Assembly: GCA_026392355.1 (NCBI GenBank)
Contig: JAPLCF010000032.1
Coordinates: 62,001 to 126,000 of the forward strand
Direction of reading: 5' to 3'
Length of the DNA stretch: 64,000 bases
Source of the DNA: Actinomycetota bacterium
GTDB taxonomy: Bacteria; Actinomycetota; Thermoleophilia; Gaiellales; F1-60-MAGs149
Made by a program: the position numbers and the translations under genes. Below, piece by piece: positions 8,219-18,300 of this stretch (position 1 is its first letter; each line of letters starts with the position of its first letter). The notes under the pieces are model-generated. The model had not been told where the DNA came from and made no database searches. It saw only the letters and a list, made by a program, of their open reading frames with translations.

Positions 8219-8992
8219 GTGCCCGACCTCGTTATCCGCAATTTGCACGCCAACATCGCCGACTCAGACACGGAGATCCTCAAGGGCATCGACCTCGAGC
8301 TGTCGAAGGGCGAGATCCACGCGATCATGGGCCCGAACGGCTCGGGCAAGTCGACCCTCAGCCACGTGCTGATGGGCCACCCCGGCTATGAGGTGACCGA
8401 GGGCGAGATCATCTTCGAGGGCGAGAACCTGCTCGACATGGCCGCCGACGAGCGCTCCCGCGCCGGGCTGTTCCTGTCGTTCCAGTACCCGTTCGCCGTC
8501 CCCGGCGTGACCGTTGCGAACTTCATCCGCATGGCCGTCAACGCGCACCGCAAGGGCGGCCCCGACGGCGCCGACGATCCGATCCGCATCCCCGAGTTCC
8601 GCAAGCAGCTGCAGGACGCCATGGAGATGCTCGAGATCGACAAGTCGATGTCGTCGCGCTCCCTCAACGACGGCTTCTCCGGCGGCGAGAAGAAGCGCTT
8701 CGAAATCCTGCAGATGGCAATGCTCAAGCCGAAGCTCGCGATCCTCGACGAGACCGACTCGGGCCTTGACATCGACGCGCTCCGCATCGTGTCGGGCGGC
8801 ATCAACGCCCTGATGGGTCCCGACATGGGCACCCTGATCATCACGCACTACCAGCGCATCCTCGACTACGTGGAGCCCGATCGCATCCACGTGCTCGTCG
8901 ATGGGCGGATTGTCCGTTCCGGTGGCCCTGAGCTGGCCAAGGAACTTGAAACCACCGGCTATGCCGAGCTCGCGAAAGAGACGGTTTCCTGA
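8219..8992 (+). CDS. sufC: Fe-S cluster assembly ATPase SufC
   Basis: 257 residues, usual SufC length. The ABC ATPase features are complete: Walker [10 protein letters not shown] at 38-46, Q-loop region FLSFQYP at 85-91, signature SGGEKKR at 154-160, and Walker B LAILDETD at 173-180, with the [11 protein letters not shown] run typical of SufC. It powers the SufBCD scaffold that assembles Fe-S clusters in the cytoplasm. GTG start, supported by the upstream CAGGAG about 7 bases away. The stop overlaps the sufB ATG by one base (TGATG). Unlike most actinobacteria, sufC is first in the operon and no sufR precedes it. Confidence 0.97.
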   Translation: MPDLVIRNLHANIADSDTEILKGIDLELSKGEIHAIMGPNGSGKSTLSHVLMGHPGYEVTEGEIIFEGENLLDMAADERSRAGLFLSFQYPFAVPGVTVANFIRMAVNAHRKGGPDGADDPIRIPEFRKQLQDAMEMLEIDKSMSSRSLNDGFSGGEKKRFEILQMAMLKPKLAILDETDSGLDIDALRIVSGGINALMGPDMGTLIITHYQRILDYVEPDRIHVLVDGRIVRSGGPELAKELETTGYAELAKETVS

Positions 8993-10395
8993 TGAGCAGC
9001 GAAGTAGCAGACGTCGATCTCGGCGAATACAAGTACGGGTTCCACGACGAGGAGAACCCCGTCATCAAGATCGAGCGCGGCCTCAACGAGGACGTGATTC
9101 GACAGATCTCCGCCCACAAGGGCGAGCCCGAGTGGATGCTCGACTTCCGTCTTGAGGCCTACAAGATCTTCCTCTCGAAGCCCATGCCGAACTGGGGCTC
9201 CGACCTCAGTGGGATCGACTTCGAGAACATCTTCTACTACCTCAAGCCGACCGAGCACAACGCCCGCTCGTGGGACGACGTGCCGGACACGATCAAGAAC
9301 ACGTTTGAGCGCCTCGGCATCCCGGAGGCGGAGCGCAAGTTCCTCGCCGGCGTTGGCGCGCAGTACGAGTCCGAGGTCATTTACCACAGCCTCAAGAAGG
9401 AACTCGAGGATCAGGGAATCCTGTTCCTCGACACCGACCAGGCGCTGCTGCAGCACGAGGACATCTTCCGCGAGTACTTCAGCACCATCATTCCGTCTGC
9501 GGACAACAAGTTCTCGGCGCTCAACTCGGCCGTGTGGTCGGGTGGCTCGTTCATCTACGTGCCGCCGGGTGTTCGTATCGAGCAGCCGCTGCAGGCCTAC
9601 TTCCGCATCAACGCGGAGAACATGGGCCAGTTCGAGCGCACGCTGATCATCGTCGACGAGGGTGCCTATGTGCACTACGTCGAGGGCTGCACCGCCCCGA
9701 CCTACTCGTCCGACTCGCTGCACTCCGCGGTCGTCGAGATCATCGTCAAGAAGGGCGGCCGTTGCCGCTACACGACGATCCAGAACTGGTCGAACAACGT
9801 CTACAACCTCGTCACCAAGCGCGCGGTGGCCGAGGAAGACGCGACGATGGAGTGGGTCGACGGCAACCTCGGGTCGAAGGTCACGATGAAGTATCCCGCC
9901 GTGATCCTCAACGGCGAGCGTGCCCACGGTGAGATCCTCTCGATCGCCTTCGCGGGCGAGGGCCAGCACCAGGACGCCGGCGGCAAGGTCACGCACGTCG
10001 CGCCGAACACGACCTCGGTAATCACCTCGAAGTCGATCTCGAAGGATGGCGGCCGCTCGTCGTACCGCGGCCTGCTGCGCGTCAATAAGGAGGCCGAGGG
10101 CTCGAAGTCCAAGGTTGTCTGCGACGCGTTGATCATCGACGCCGATTCGCGCACCGACACGTACCCGTACATCAACATCCTGGCCGACCAGGTCGACATT
10201 GGCCATGAGGCCACCGTGTCGAAGCTCGGCGAGGAGCAGATCTACTACCTGATGAGCCGCGGCCTGTCCGAGGCTGAGGCCTCGGCACTGATCGTCGCTG
10301 GCTTCGTCGAGCCGATCACGAAGGAGCTGCCGCTTGAGTACGCGGTCGAGCTCAATCGCCTGATCCAGCTCCAGATGGAGGGCTCGGTCGGATGA
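8992..10395 (+). CDS. sufB: Fe-S cluster scaffold subunit SufB
   Basis: 467 residues, full length for SufB. Recognisable blocks are [13 protein letters not shown] near the N-terminus, the beta-helix region with [26 protein letters not shown] and the C-terminal [18 protein letters not shown]. SufB with SufC and SufD forms the scaffold on which nascent clusters are built from SufS/SufU-delivered sulfur. It is translationally coupled on both sides: one-base overlap with sufC and an ATGA overlap with sufD. Confidence 0.97.
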   Translation: MSSEVADVDLGEYKYGFHDEENPVIKIERGLNEDVIRQISAHKGEPEWMLDFRLEAYKIFLSKPMPNWGSDLSGIDFENIFYYLKPTEHNARSWDDVPDTIKNTFERLGIPEAERKFLAGVGAQYESEVIYHSLKKELEDQGILFLDTDQALLQHEDIFREYFSTIIPSADNKFSALNSAVWSGGSFIYVPPGVRIEQPLQAYFRINAENMGQFERTLIIVDEGAYVHYVEGCTAPTYSSDSLHSAVVEIIVKKGGRCRYTTIQNWSNNVYNLVTKRAVAEEDATMEWVDGNLGSKVTMKYPAVILNGERAHGEILSIAFAGEGQHQDAGGKVTHVAPNTTSVITSKSISKDGGRSSYRGLLRVNKEAEGSKSKVVCDALIIDADSRTDTYPYINILADQVDIGHEATVSKLGEEQIYYLMSRGLSEAEASALIVAGFVEPITKELPLEYAVELNRLIQLQMEGSVG

Positions 10396-11612
10396 GCACC
10401 TGGCTCGAGACGCGGCGCAAGGCCGCAGCCGAGTCCAGTGAGGCGCTGGGGGTCCCGTCGCTCAGCGACGAGCACTGGCGCTTCACGTCGCTGCGCGGCA
10501 TCGATTTCGATCGCTACGCCGTCTCGGCCGAGGCAACCGCCGGTGACATGGCCGGCGCGATTCTCGGAGAGGGCGACCACGCCGGTCGTCTGGTCATGCG
10601 TGACGGTGGCGTTGTCGCCGAGGAGCTGCTCGCCGATGTCGCAGCGCAGGGTGTCGTGTTCGGCAGCCTCGCCCGACTCGCCGACGAGCACGCCGCGCTG
10701 ATCGAGCCAATTCTCGGCACGATCGTCGGCTACGACGAGCGCTTCGCCGCCGAGAACGGTGCGCTGTGGACCGACGGTCTGCTCCTGCACGTGCCGGCCG
10801 GCGTCAAGGTCCAGCTGCCGTTCCACACGGCGTACGAGATCGCCACGGCTGAGTCCGCTCAGCAGTGGCGCGTGATCGTGTCGCTCGGCGAAGGTGCCGA
10901 GGCCACGCTGGTCGAGGAACACCTGCCCGGCCAGCCCGGCTACGCCAACGGTGTCGCCGAGCTCGTACTGGCCGAGACCGCGCACCTCACCTATGTCGTC
11001 GTTCAGGACCGCAACGATGCGTCGCTGCACTTCGCCGCGCACCGCGCCGAGATCGCCAAGGACGCCACGCTCGAGTGGTCGGCCTGCTCGATCGGCTCCA
11101 AGACAGGCAAGACCCGCATGGAAACGCGCCTGACGGGTGAAGGCTCGACCGGTCGCCTCAGCGCCGTCTACGTCGTCGATGGCAAGCGCCATCTCGACCT
11201 CGACACCACGCAGGAGCACGACGCCCCGAACGCCGTCTCCGACCTCGCCTTCAAGGGTGTGCTGCTCGACAGCGCGCGTTCCGTCTGGCGTGGCGTGATC
11301 CGCGTCGCCGAGGGTGCCCACGGCACCGACGCGTACCAAGAGAACCGCAACCTGATGCTGTCGCCGACCGCCCGCGCCGACTCGATTCCTGGGCTCGAGA
11401 TCGACACCAACGACGTTCGCTGCACCCATGGTGCGACGGCCGGTCCGGTCGACCCGATGCTCAAGTTCTATCTGATGAGCCGTGGCATTCCGCAGGCCGA
11501 GGCCGAGCGCATGATCGTCGAGGGCTTCCTCGAGGAGGCCCTCGAGCGCATCCCGGATCTCCGCATTCGCGAGGCGCTCACGACGGCCGTCATGCGCCGC
11601 GTGCCCGTCTGA
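10392..11612 (+). CDS. sufD: Fe-S cluster assembly protein SufD
   Basis: 406 residues. The C-terminal half shows the SufBD beta-helix and the motif [13 protein letters not shown], containing the Cys and His used at the SufB-SufD interface, followed by [26 protein letters not shown]. The N-terminal domain is the usual helical SufD cap. Partner of SufB in the SufBC2D complex. The ATG overlaps the sufB stop. Its stop (11610-11612) is one base from the stop of the convergent beta-propeller gene, with no visible terminator between. Confidence 0.95.
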   Translation: MSTWLETRRKAAAESSEALGVPSLSDEHWRFTSLRGIDFDRYAVSAEATAGDMAGAILGEGDHAGRLVMRDGGVVAEELLADVAAQGVVFGSLARLADEHAALIEPILGTIVGYDERFAAENGALWTDGLLLHVPAGVKVQLPFHTAYEIATAESAQQWRVIVSLGEGAEATLVEEHLPGQPGYANGVAELVLAETAHLTYVVVQDRNDASLHFAAHRAEIAKDATLEWSACSIGSKTGKTRMETRLTGEGSTGRLSAVYVVDGKRHLDLDTTQEHDAPNAVSDLAFKGVLLDSARSVWRGVIRVAEGAHGTDAYQENRNLMLSPTARADSIPGLEIDTNDVRCTHGATAGPVDPMLKFYLMSRGIPQAEAERMIVEGFLEEALERIPDLRIREALTTAVMRRVPV

Positions 11613-11613
11613 G

Positions 11614-13176
11614 TTAGCGGCGGCGCTTGACGACGACGGACGGCTTCGCCGAGGCGAGCGGCCCGTTGCTTGGCGAGAACGTGGCGCTCAGCGTGTACGT
11701 CGTGGTGCGCTTGCGCGCGAGGGCGCGGCCGGCGGCGGCCATCACACACTTCACGCGATAGGTGCCAGCGGCGGTCACGCGCTTGGAGACGCTGCAGTAG
11801 CGGTCGCCCTTGTACGTCATCGCGGCGGCGATCACGCCCGCGCCCGTGGTCGTGACGTTGAAGGCTATGCCGACGCCTTTTTTCGTATACGTGACGGTGG
11901 CGGGCCCGAGTGTCAGCACGCGGGCGCGGTTGTCCTTGTGTGGCGTCACTTTGGTCGAGGCGGCGCTGGCCGCGCTGTTGCCCGCAGCGTTCGTGGCGGT
12001 GACGGTGAAGGTGTAGGCCGTGCCGTTCTTGAGCCCGGTGAAGAGACAGGTGGTGGCACCTGTGGTGGTGCACGTCGCGCCGCCGGGTGAGGCCGTAGCG
12101 GTGTAGCGGGTGATCTGGGCGCCGCCGGTGTCGGTTGGTGCAGTCCAGCTGAGGGAGACGACGGTGTCGCCCGGATCGGCAACGGCGGCCGTTGGGGTAC
12201 CCGGCACGGCGGCGGGGCAGATGGCGACGCCCTCGATCGCGATGGTCACGGCGCCGCTCACGGTCGAGGTGGATGAGCCGGCAGGGTTCGTCACGGTCAC
12301 TACCGAGCCACCCGCGGCGTAGACCGTCACGCCGTCCGGTGCCACGGCCACGTCCGTGACCGCATAGGAGGCCGCCGAGCCGATCGACGTGAGCGCGCCA
12401 CCGCTAATCGAGCCGGTCATGAGCGAGTCACGGCCGACCGCGGAGGTACCAAGGAAGAGTCGGGTGCCATCGGGCGAGACGGCAATAGCGGCCGGCTGGC
12501 CGGAAATGCCGCTGAACAGGACGTTGGCGGTCGAGCCGCTCAGCAGGGCAGAAGAGATCGAGAACGGCGTGTCATTAGCGGTGTAGGCGGTGGTGGCTGA
12601 GCGGGCAACGGCACTGGGCGTGGCGCCAAGCGCGAACGTTGTCTGTATGGCTCCGGTTGTTGTCGAGCGCGCCGTCAGCTCGGTGCCCGCAGTCACGTAG
12701 AGCAGCGCGCCATCAGCGCTCACGACGGCGTCGGTCGGCGACGTGCCGGCCGGGTACGAGCCAGTCACCGTCAGCGTTGTCGTGTCGACGGCCGAGAACG
12801 TGTTGCTGCCGCTGTTGATGATGTAGGCACGGGTGCCATCCGGTGCGATCGCGATCGCGACAGGCGTGTTCAGTCCGGAGATGCTCGCGCTGATCGTGTT
12901 CGTCGAGGTGTCGATGACACGAACGAGGTTGGCGGCGGCATCAACGACGTAGGCGGTACGCCCATCGGGCGAAATCGCGATATCGGAGAACTGGGTGCCG
13001 GCGCCGGTGAGCGTGGCGGTGACGGCGTTGGTGGATGTCGAGAAGCGCTGGATCGTGCCGGTGGACGTCACGAGGTAGCCCGAACCCGCGCAGGAGGCGG
13101 CGGAAGCGGCGGACGTGAGCCCGAGCGTTGCCCCCAGGGCGACGACGAGCATCGCCAGAGAGCGAGCAACGTGCAT
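11614..13176 (-). CDS. secreted seven-bladed beta-propeller (YVTN/YncE-like) protein with Fn3 and C-terminal Ig-like domain
   Basis: 520 residues. A signal peptide occupies 1-26 and ends in an A-x-A site. Residues about 30-340 hold repeats of the SPDGxxAYVxxxxxxxVxVIDT type that form a YVTN beta-propeller. An Fn3 domain with a Cys pair follows, then an Ig-like domain rich in basic residues ending in VVVKRRR. Propellers of this kind act in surface adhesion or ligand binding; no enzyme motif is seen. ATG at 13174-13176 is chosen because it begins a clean signal peptide and has a -10 box TATGCT six bases upstream. The Fn3 module is very like one in the nearby subtilase. Confidence 0.8.
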   Translation of the reverse strand: MHVARSLAMLVVALGATLGLTSAASAASCAGSGYLVTSTGTIQRFSTSTNAVTATLTGAGTQFSDIAISPDGRTAYVVDAAANLVRVIDTSTNTISASISGLNTPVAIAIAPDGTRAYIINSGSNTFSAVDTTTLTVTGSYPAGTSPTDAVVSADGALLYVTAGTELTARSTTTGAIQTTFALGATPSAVARSATTAYTANDTPFSISSALLSGSTANVLFSGISGQPAAIAVSPDGTRLFLGTSAVGRDSLMTGSISGGALTSIGSAASYAVTDVAVAPDGVTVYAAGGSVVTVTNPAGSSTSTVSGAVTIAIEGVAICPAAVPGTPTAAVADPGDTVVSLSWTAPTDTGGAQITRYTATASPGGATCTTTGATTCLFTGLKNGTAYTFTVTATNAAGNSAASAASTKVTPHKDNRARVLTLGPATVTYTKKGVGIAFNVTTTGAGVIAAAMTYKGDRYCSVSKRVTAAGTYRVKCVMAAAGRALARKRTTTYTLSATFSPSNGPLASAKPSVVVKRRR

Positions 13177-13182
13177 AGGCTC

Positions 13183-13188
13183 AGCATA
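13183..13188 (-). promoter_or_regulatory. -10 box TATGCT of a probable leaderless promoter
   Basis: TATGCT on the minus strand, 6 bp, then the ATG at 13176 of the propeller gene. Confidence 0.6.
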
Positions 13189-13348
13189 CGACCGTTTCGG
13201 CGGGGTTCCTGTGCGGATCACGCCCCAACGGGCGCGCATGCACCAATTGGGTACCACTGTTCGCCCTAAAGCCGACGCAGTGTGCGCGGCGGGCGTCCAG
13301 CTGCCTACGCGAGACTCTGGCCATGTACCAGGTCGCGCCGCTCCCTAC

Positions 13349-13369
13349 GTATGGCATTATGTATGGCAT
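13349..13369 (+). promoter_or_regulatory. direct repeats GTATGGCAT, candidate autoregulatory operator of vapBC
   Basis: GTATGGCAT occurs at 13349-13357 and again at 13361-13369, 12 bp apart, the second copy running into the antitoxin ATG. One-turn-spaced repeats over the start of a ribbon-helix-helix antitoxin gene are typical of autorepression sites. The repeats are seen directly; their function is inferred. Confidence 0.55.
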
Positions 13370-13592
13370 GCATCGCACCACCATCTACCTCCCGGTTGAG
13401 CTGAAAGCGCGGGTTGCACAAACCGCGCAGCTCCGCGGAATTACTGAGGCCGAGGTGATTCGATCGGCAATTGAGCAAGCGTTGGACCGCCCACGTCCCC
13501 GGGGCGCGCTCTTCGCCTCCGGCAACCCCCTCGACGCGGAGCGGGTCGATGAACTGCTTGCCGAGACGGGTTTCGGCGAGTGGCAGTCGTAG
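13368..13592 (+). CDS. vapB: ribbon-helix-helix antitoxin (VapB-like)
   Basis: 74 residues. The N-terminus MHRTTIYLPVELKARV is a ribbon-helix-helix DNA-binding strand followed by two helices (GITEAEVIRSAIEQAL). The C-terminal third is Pro- and acid-rich and would wrap the toxin. The ATG at 13368 is chosen over an in-frame ATG 45 bases upstream because it begins the RHH strand directly and is covered by the repeat operator. It overlaps the toxin gene by 13 bp, as expected for a type II module. Family level is confident; the VapB name follows from its PIN partner. Confidence 0.85.
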   Translation: MHRTTIYLPVELKARVAQTAQLRGITEAEVIRSAIEQALDRPRPRGALFASGNPLDAERVDELLAETGFGEWQS

Positions 13593-13993
13593 TCGACACC
13601 AGCGCGCTGTACGCGTACTTCGACTCGAGCGCCCGCCGGCATGTCGAAGTCCAGGCGCTGATCGATGCGGAGCGCTCGTCGTTGCTGCTCACGAGTGGGG
13701 TGCTGATCGAGCTTGACCACCTGTTGCGCCGGCGAATCAATGCCCACACTGCGCGACGCGTGGGAGATGAACTGATCAGTGGTGCCTACGAGCTGATCAC
13801 GTCGTCGCGCGAAGACGTTCGTCGAGCATACGCAATCATGGACCGCTTCCAAGATCGGGGGCTGAGCCTCACCGATGCCTCGCTGCTCGAGTTGGCGGAC
13901 CGCAAGGACGTGAAGACCATCTTCACGCTCGATCGTCGCGACTTCGACGGCCTCGTCCGCTCGGACGGGACACCGCTGACGATCCTGCCCTAG
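13580..13993 (+). CDS. vapC: PIN-domain ribonuclease toxin (VapC-like)
   Basis: 137 residues, normal for VapC. The acidic PIN residues are present: D6 (VVDTSAL), E44 (LIELD), D99 (SLTDAS) and D118 (FTLDRRDF). These bind Mg2+ for site-specific cleavage of tRNA or rRNA in known VapC toxins; the target here is unknown. The GTG start lies within the antitoxin gene. The TAG stop overlaps the stop of the convergent HisD-like gene in a shared CTAG. The pair is a compact module, perhaps recently gained, but base composition does not differ obviously from its surroundings. Confidence 0.88.
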   Translation: MAVVVDTSALYAYFDSSARRHVEVQALIDAERSSLLLTSGVLIELDHLLRRRINAHTARRVGDELISGAYELITSSREDVRRAYAIMDRFQDRGLSLTDASLLELADRKDVKTIFTLDRRDFDGLVRSDGTPLTILP

Positions 13994-15321
13994 CTGTGCG
14001 GGTTGAGCCGCTCGTGGATCACGGCGGCGTGGGCGGGGAAGCCCTCGTGGTCGGCCAACGCGACGATGTCAGGTGCCATCACGGCGAGTGCATCGGCAGA
14101 GGCGCGCGCCAGCGAGATCGTCTTTGTGAAGGCCAGCGACGTCACGCCGCTCGTGACGCGGGCGTAGCCCGACGTCGGCAGCGTCGCGGGAATCCCGATC
14201 AGGTAATTGCCGGCACTGAAGGGCGTGTGCTGGCCGAGCAGCACTTCGCCCGCGTGCTCGATACCAGCGAGCACGGCCTCGTCGTCGGCCGTGGCCAACT
14301 GCATATGCTCGGGGGCGTAGAGGTTGGCGACCTCGATGGCCTCGGCGCGATCGCGCACCAGCACCGCTCCACCGTTGATGCCGATGGCGGCGGCGGCCAT
14401 CGTTCGGCGCGGCTCGGGCAACGCCGCGAGCTGGCGCTCAAGCTCGGGCTGCACGCGCTCGATCACCTCGGGCTCCCACGTCACCAGCACGGCAGCGGAG
14501 TCCGTCCCGTGCTCGGCCTCGTTGAGCAGGTCGGCAGCCAGCAACCGCGAGTTGGCGGTCGCATCGGCGATGATCAGGCTCTCGGACGCGGCGAGGATCT
14601 GCATGCCGCCGACACCATGGCGCTGGATCTCGAGCTGGGCACTCGCGACGGGTGGGCTGCCGGGCCCCAGTACCTTGCGGCAGGCGGGGATCGACTCGGT
14701 ACCAAACGCCAGCGCGGCGACACCGGCCGGACCGTTGGCGCGGAAGACCTCACGCAGACCGAGCTCCTCGGCGACGATCAGCACGGCTGGATCGACCTTG
14801 CCGTCCGAACCCGGGATGGGCGGCACGACCACGGCGATCTCAGGAACGCCTGCCACCACGGCGGGGGTACCGATCTGCACCAGCACGCTGGGGAACGAGC
14901 CCTTGCCGCTCGGCACGAAGAGACCGGCACTCGCGATTGCCGTGCGCTTCTCGCCGACCATCAGGCCCGGCTCGATGTCGAAGCGCCAGTCACCGTGCTC
15001 CAGCGCGCGCTCGTTGAAGCGGCGCGAGTGGACGATCGCATGGCGGATGGCGACCTGCACGGCCTCGGGGATCTCGCCACGGGCTGCAGCAAACTCCGCG
15101 TCGGTAACCCGCAGCCGATCGGGGGCAACGACACAGCCATCAAACCGCTCCAGTGCGCGGCACACGGCGGCGTCGCCTTCAGCACGGACCTCCGCGACCA
15201 GGTCGATGATCGAGGCCTGCAGCGCGGGATCGAAGATGTCGTCAAGCCCACGCGCAAGGAACGCGGCGCGGTCCTCTGGCGCGAGGCCGGCCCAGACGCG
15301 GACGGCGAGCGGACGGTTCAT
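13990..15321 (-). CDS. histidinol-dehydrogenase-family oxidoreductase, divergent paralogue
   Basis: 443 residues, the normal HisD length, aligning by eye along its whole length: SAGLFVPSGKG nucleotide region, EAEHGTDS at 268-275, catalytic pair E338-H339 in APEHM, and zinc-ligand H431 in EGFPAHA. Key sites differ from classical HisD. The zinc Gln of QAEH is E268, the zinc Asp of GDY is N372, the NH of GxNHxLPT is missing, and AGPSE is replaced by AASES. No other his gene is nearby. I therefore call it a family member that may oxidise another amino or hydroxyl substrate, rather than hisD itself. A leaderless -10 box precedes the ATG. Confidence 0.75.
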   Translation of the reverse strand: MNRPLAVRVWAGLAPEDRAAFLARGLDDIFDPALQASIIDLVAEVRAEGDAAVCRALERFDGCVVAPDRLRVTDAEFAAARGEIPEAVQVAIRHAIVHSRRFNERALEHGDWRFDIEPGLMVGEKRTAIASAGLFVPSGKGSFPSVLVQIGTPAVVAGVPEIAVVVPPIPGSDGKVDPAVLIVAEELGLREVFRANGPAGVAALAFGTESIPACRKVLGPGSPPVASAQLEIQRHGVGGMQILAASESLIIADATANSRLLAADLLNEAEHGTDSAAVLVTWEPEVIERVQPELERQLAALPEPRRTMAAAAIGINGGAVLVRDRAEAIEVANLYAPEHMQLATADDEAVLAGIEHAGEVLLGQHTPFSAGNYLIGIPATLPTSGYARVTSGVTSLAFTKTISLARASADALAVMAPDIVALADHEGFPAHAAVIHERLNPHS

Positions 15322-15327
15322 GGGCGC

Positions 15328-15333
15328 AGCCTA
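15328..15333 (-). promoter_or_regulatory. -10 box TAGGCT of a probable leaderless promoter
   Basis: TAGGCT, 6 bp spacer, then the ATG at 15321 of the HisD-like gene. It sits in the 35-bp gap after the subtilase stop, giving the enzyme its own promoter. Confidence 0.6.
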
Positions 15334-15356
15334 CGCGCAACCGCGGTGGCGATGAC

Positions 15357-18300
15357 TCAGCGCTTCGCGACGGGCTTCGGCGCAAGCTGCGTCTGCGTCC
15401 CGACAATCACGCGCTGCACCGTCGGCGTGGTCACGATCGGTGCGATCGCAGAGTTCGTCGGCGTGTAGACGATCGACAGCGTGGCGCCCTTCGGTAGGGC
15501 GGCCGTCGAGATCGTGAAGGGACCCTTGCGCACCGAGAAGGTGAGCACCGTGGTCGTCGCCTTGCGTGTCTTGGCGGCCGCGGTGGCCTTGGCGCGGACG
15601 ACGAAGGTCACGCGCAGCGTGCCGTCGTGGCTCGCCGCCCCACTGAGGATGTACGTGCCGCGGAGGGCGGTACTGCGTGGGGCTCGGAACGAGACGTTAA
15701 GGCGACTAAGGGTGGCGGCAGGTGTTGCCACCGGCGGTGCTGCGATGGGGGCTGCGATGGGGCTGGCCTCAGGGGCCTCGGTGTCGACCGCGGTGCCGAT
15801 GTACAGCAGTCGATTCGGCGAGCCCTCGCCAGCACCACCGACACGATTGCGCGAGGCGGACGTCGTGATTGCAGTGCTCGTAACGTCGGCCGACGTACTG
15901 CGCGTGGCCGCGAGCTGCAGGGCGACGGCACCGGCAACGTGCGGTGAGGCCATGGAGGTACCCGAAATCGTCGTCGTCGCCGTACTGGACGATGCCCACG
16001 CGGACGTGATGTCCGTGCCGGGCGCAAACAGATCGACGCACCGGCCGTAGTTCGAGAAGTCGGCGCGCTGATCGTTCTGGTCGGTGGCGCCGACGGTAAT
16101 CGCCCCGGGCGTCGAGGCCGGCGAGGCAGAGCACGCATCCACATCGCTGTTGCCCGCCGCGACGACCATGATCACACCGTCGTCGATGACGCCCTGGACA
16201 GCCGCGTTGATCGCGGCGGAGTAGCCACCGCCAAGGCTCATGTTCGCAACGGCCAGCTGGCCGGCGGGGTGGGCGGCAGCAACCCAGTTGAGGCCGGCGA
16301 TGACATCGGAGGTGTAGCCGGAGCCGCCGCAGTTGAGAACGCGGACGGGGACGATGTCGACTTCCGGTGCGACGCCGTAGTCGGCGCCGCCGATTGTGCC
16401 GGACACGTGCGTGCCATGGCCGTTGCAGTCTTCGCTGCCGTTGCCATCATCTTGGCCCTGATTGACGCTCACGAAGCCTGTGCGAACGCGGCCGCCGAAC
16501 TGCTCGTGGTCCGAGCGCACCCCGGTGTCAATGACGTAGGCGGCGACGCCCGCGCCGTTGGCTGCCGTGGCCGACGCCGCAGCGGGGTCCATGGTGCCGT
16601 CCAGCGGCAGGTTGCGCTGATCGAGACGGTCGAGACCCCACGAGGCGGCGCGCGGCGAGCGCGTGCGGCCCGTCGGCGTGATCGCGGCGGACGGGGCGGA
16701 TGCCACGCTCGTGCCGGTCGCGTTCGTGGCGGTGACGGTCACCGTGTACGCCGTGCCGTTGGTCAGGCCGGTGATCGTGCAGGCACGCGTGCCGTTGGTG
16801 ACGCACTTGGCGTTGCCGGGCGTTGCGCTCGCGGTGTAGCGCGTGATCGCACTGCCGCCGCCGATGGCGGGAGCCGTCCAGCCGATCGCGATGCGCGCGT
16901 TACCCGGCGTGCCGACAACGTTCAGCGGTGCGCTCGGGGCAGACGGCGGGAGCGTCTCGACGAAGGAGTGCGTCAGCACGGTGGCACCGCGGGCGCCAGA
17001 CCAACCGTCGATGGCGATTGCGTAGCTCGTGCCACGGGTGACGGCGAACTCAACGCTGCTCCAGGTGCCGCCGGCGGCATCATCGTTCTGGGCGATCGTG
17101 GTGAGCCCCGCGATGCTGCTGCCAGTGTAGGCGCCAAGCACGGTGTCGAACGCGCTGCCCTGCGTCGTGACGGTGACGGTGCCGTTGGCGGGTGCCGTCC
17201 AGCGGTACCAGATCGAGGCGGCAACACCCGAGCCGCCATGGCTGGGCTCACCGGCCTCGCGCGTCGCGCTGGCCGTCGATCCGGACGTCGTGCCGGTGTT
17301 GCCGGTCAGCGCGGTGGCGTCGGCGAAGTTGTCGTTGGTCAGCACGGGCGCCGCGGTGAAGGCGGTGGTCAGCGTCGTGGCGCCACGCGCGCCGCCCCAG
17401 CCGTCAATCGCGATTGCGTATGCAGTGCCGCGGGTCACGGTGATCGTGACCTTGCTCCAGAGCGTGCCGCTGGCGACGTCGTCGTTTTGTGCCACCGTCG
17501 TGAGCGCGTCGACGCTGGTGCCGGTGTAGACACCGAGCAGCGTGTCAAAGGCGCTGCCCTGCGTCGTCAGCACCAGCGTGCCGTTGGCCGGCGCGGTCCA
17601 GCGGTACCAGATCGACGCCGCCCCGCCCGTGCCGCCGTGCGTGGGCTCGCCGGTCTGACGGGTGGCGGTTGCCGTGGTGCCCGGCGTGCTCACGGTCGTA
17701 CTGGCGATCGTGGCGGCGTCCTGGAAGTCGTCGTTCGACAGGCCAGCGGCCGGTGTGGCCGAGACGCTGCTGCTGTAGGGGCTCTGGCCTGCGCTATTGA
17801 CCGCGGCAACGCGGAACGCGTACACCGTGCCGTTGGTCAGGCCGGTGACCTCGAAGGACGTGAGCGTGGAGACACCGTCGACGAGGGTGCTCCACGTGCC
17901 GCCGACGGATCGCTGGATGACGTAGTCGCTGATGGCGGCGCCACCGGCATCGGCGGGCACGTCGAAGCTGAGGGTGACGCGGGCATTAGCCGGCGTGGCC
18001 ACCAGGCTGCGCGGCGCCGTGGGCAGCGTGACCGGCGTCGGGGAGAGGGCGACGGCGGCCAGCAGGAGGTTCGGCGAGCCGGTACGGGCATCGGTGACAA
18101 CCGACGGGGTGGCGTTTGCGAGTAGACGGCTCGTGATGGTCGCGGGCGAGGCGGTGGGCTCGGCCGACAGCAGCAGCGCGGCGGCGCCGGCCACGTGCGG
18201 CGCGGCCATTGACGTGCCGGAGATCGTGCTCGTCGCCGTCGTCGAAGTCCACCAGGACGAGGTGATGCCAAGACCGGGGGCGAAGAGGTCGACGCAGGTA

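Noticed and set aside
13323-13367. Longer VapB from the ATG at 13323
   Set aside because: The extra 15 residues precede the RHH strand, overlap the operator repeats and have no ribosome site.
13996-15468. 490-codon plus-strand frame opposite the HisD-like gene
   Set aside because: Composition is typical of an antisense shadow (His/Arg/Gly-rich) and it has no recognisable motif or promoter.
16269-18125. 618-codon open frame on the plus strand inside the subtilase gene
   Set aside because: It is antisense to the subtilase, rich in Arg/Gly/Ala with no domain, and arises from high GC third positions in the true frame.
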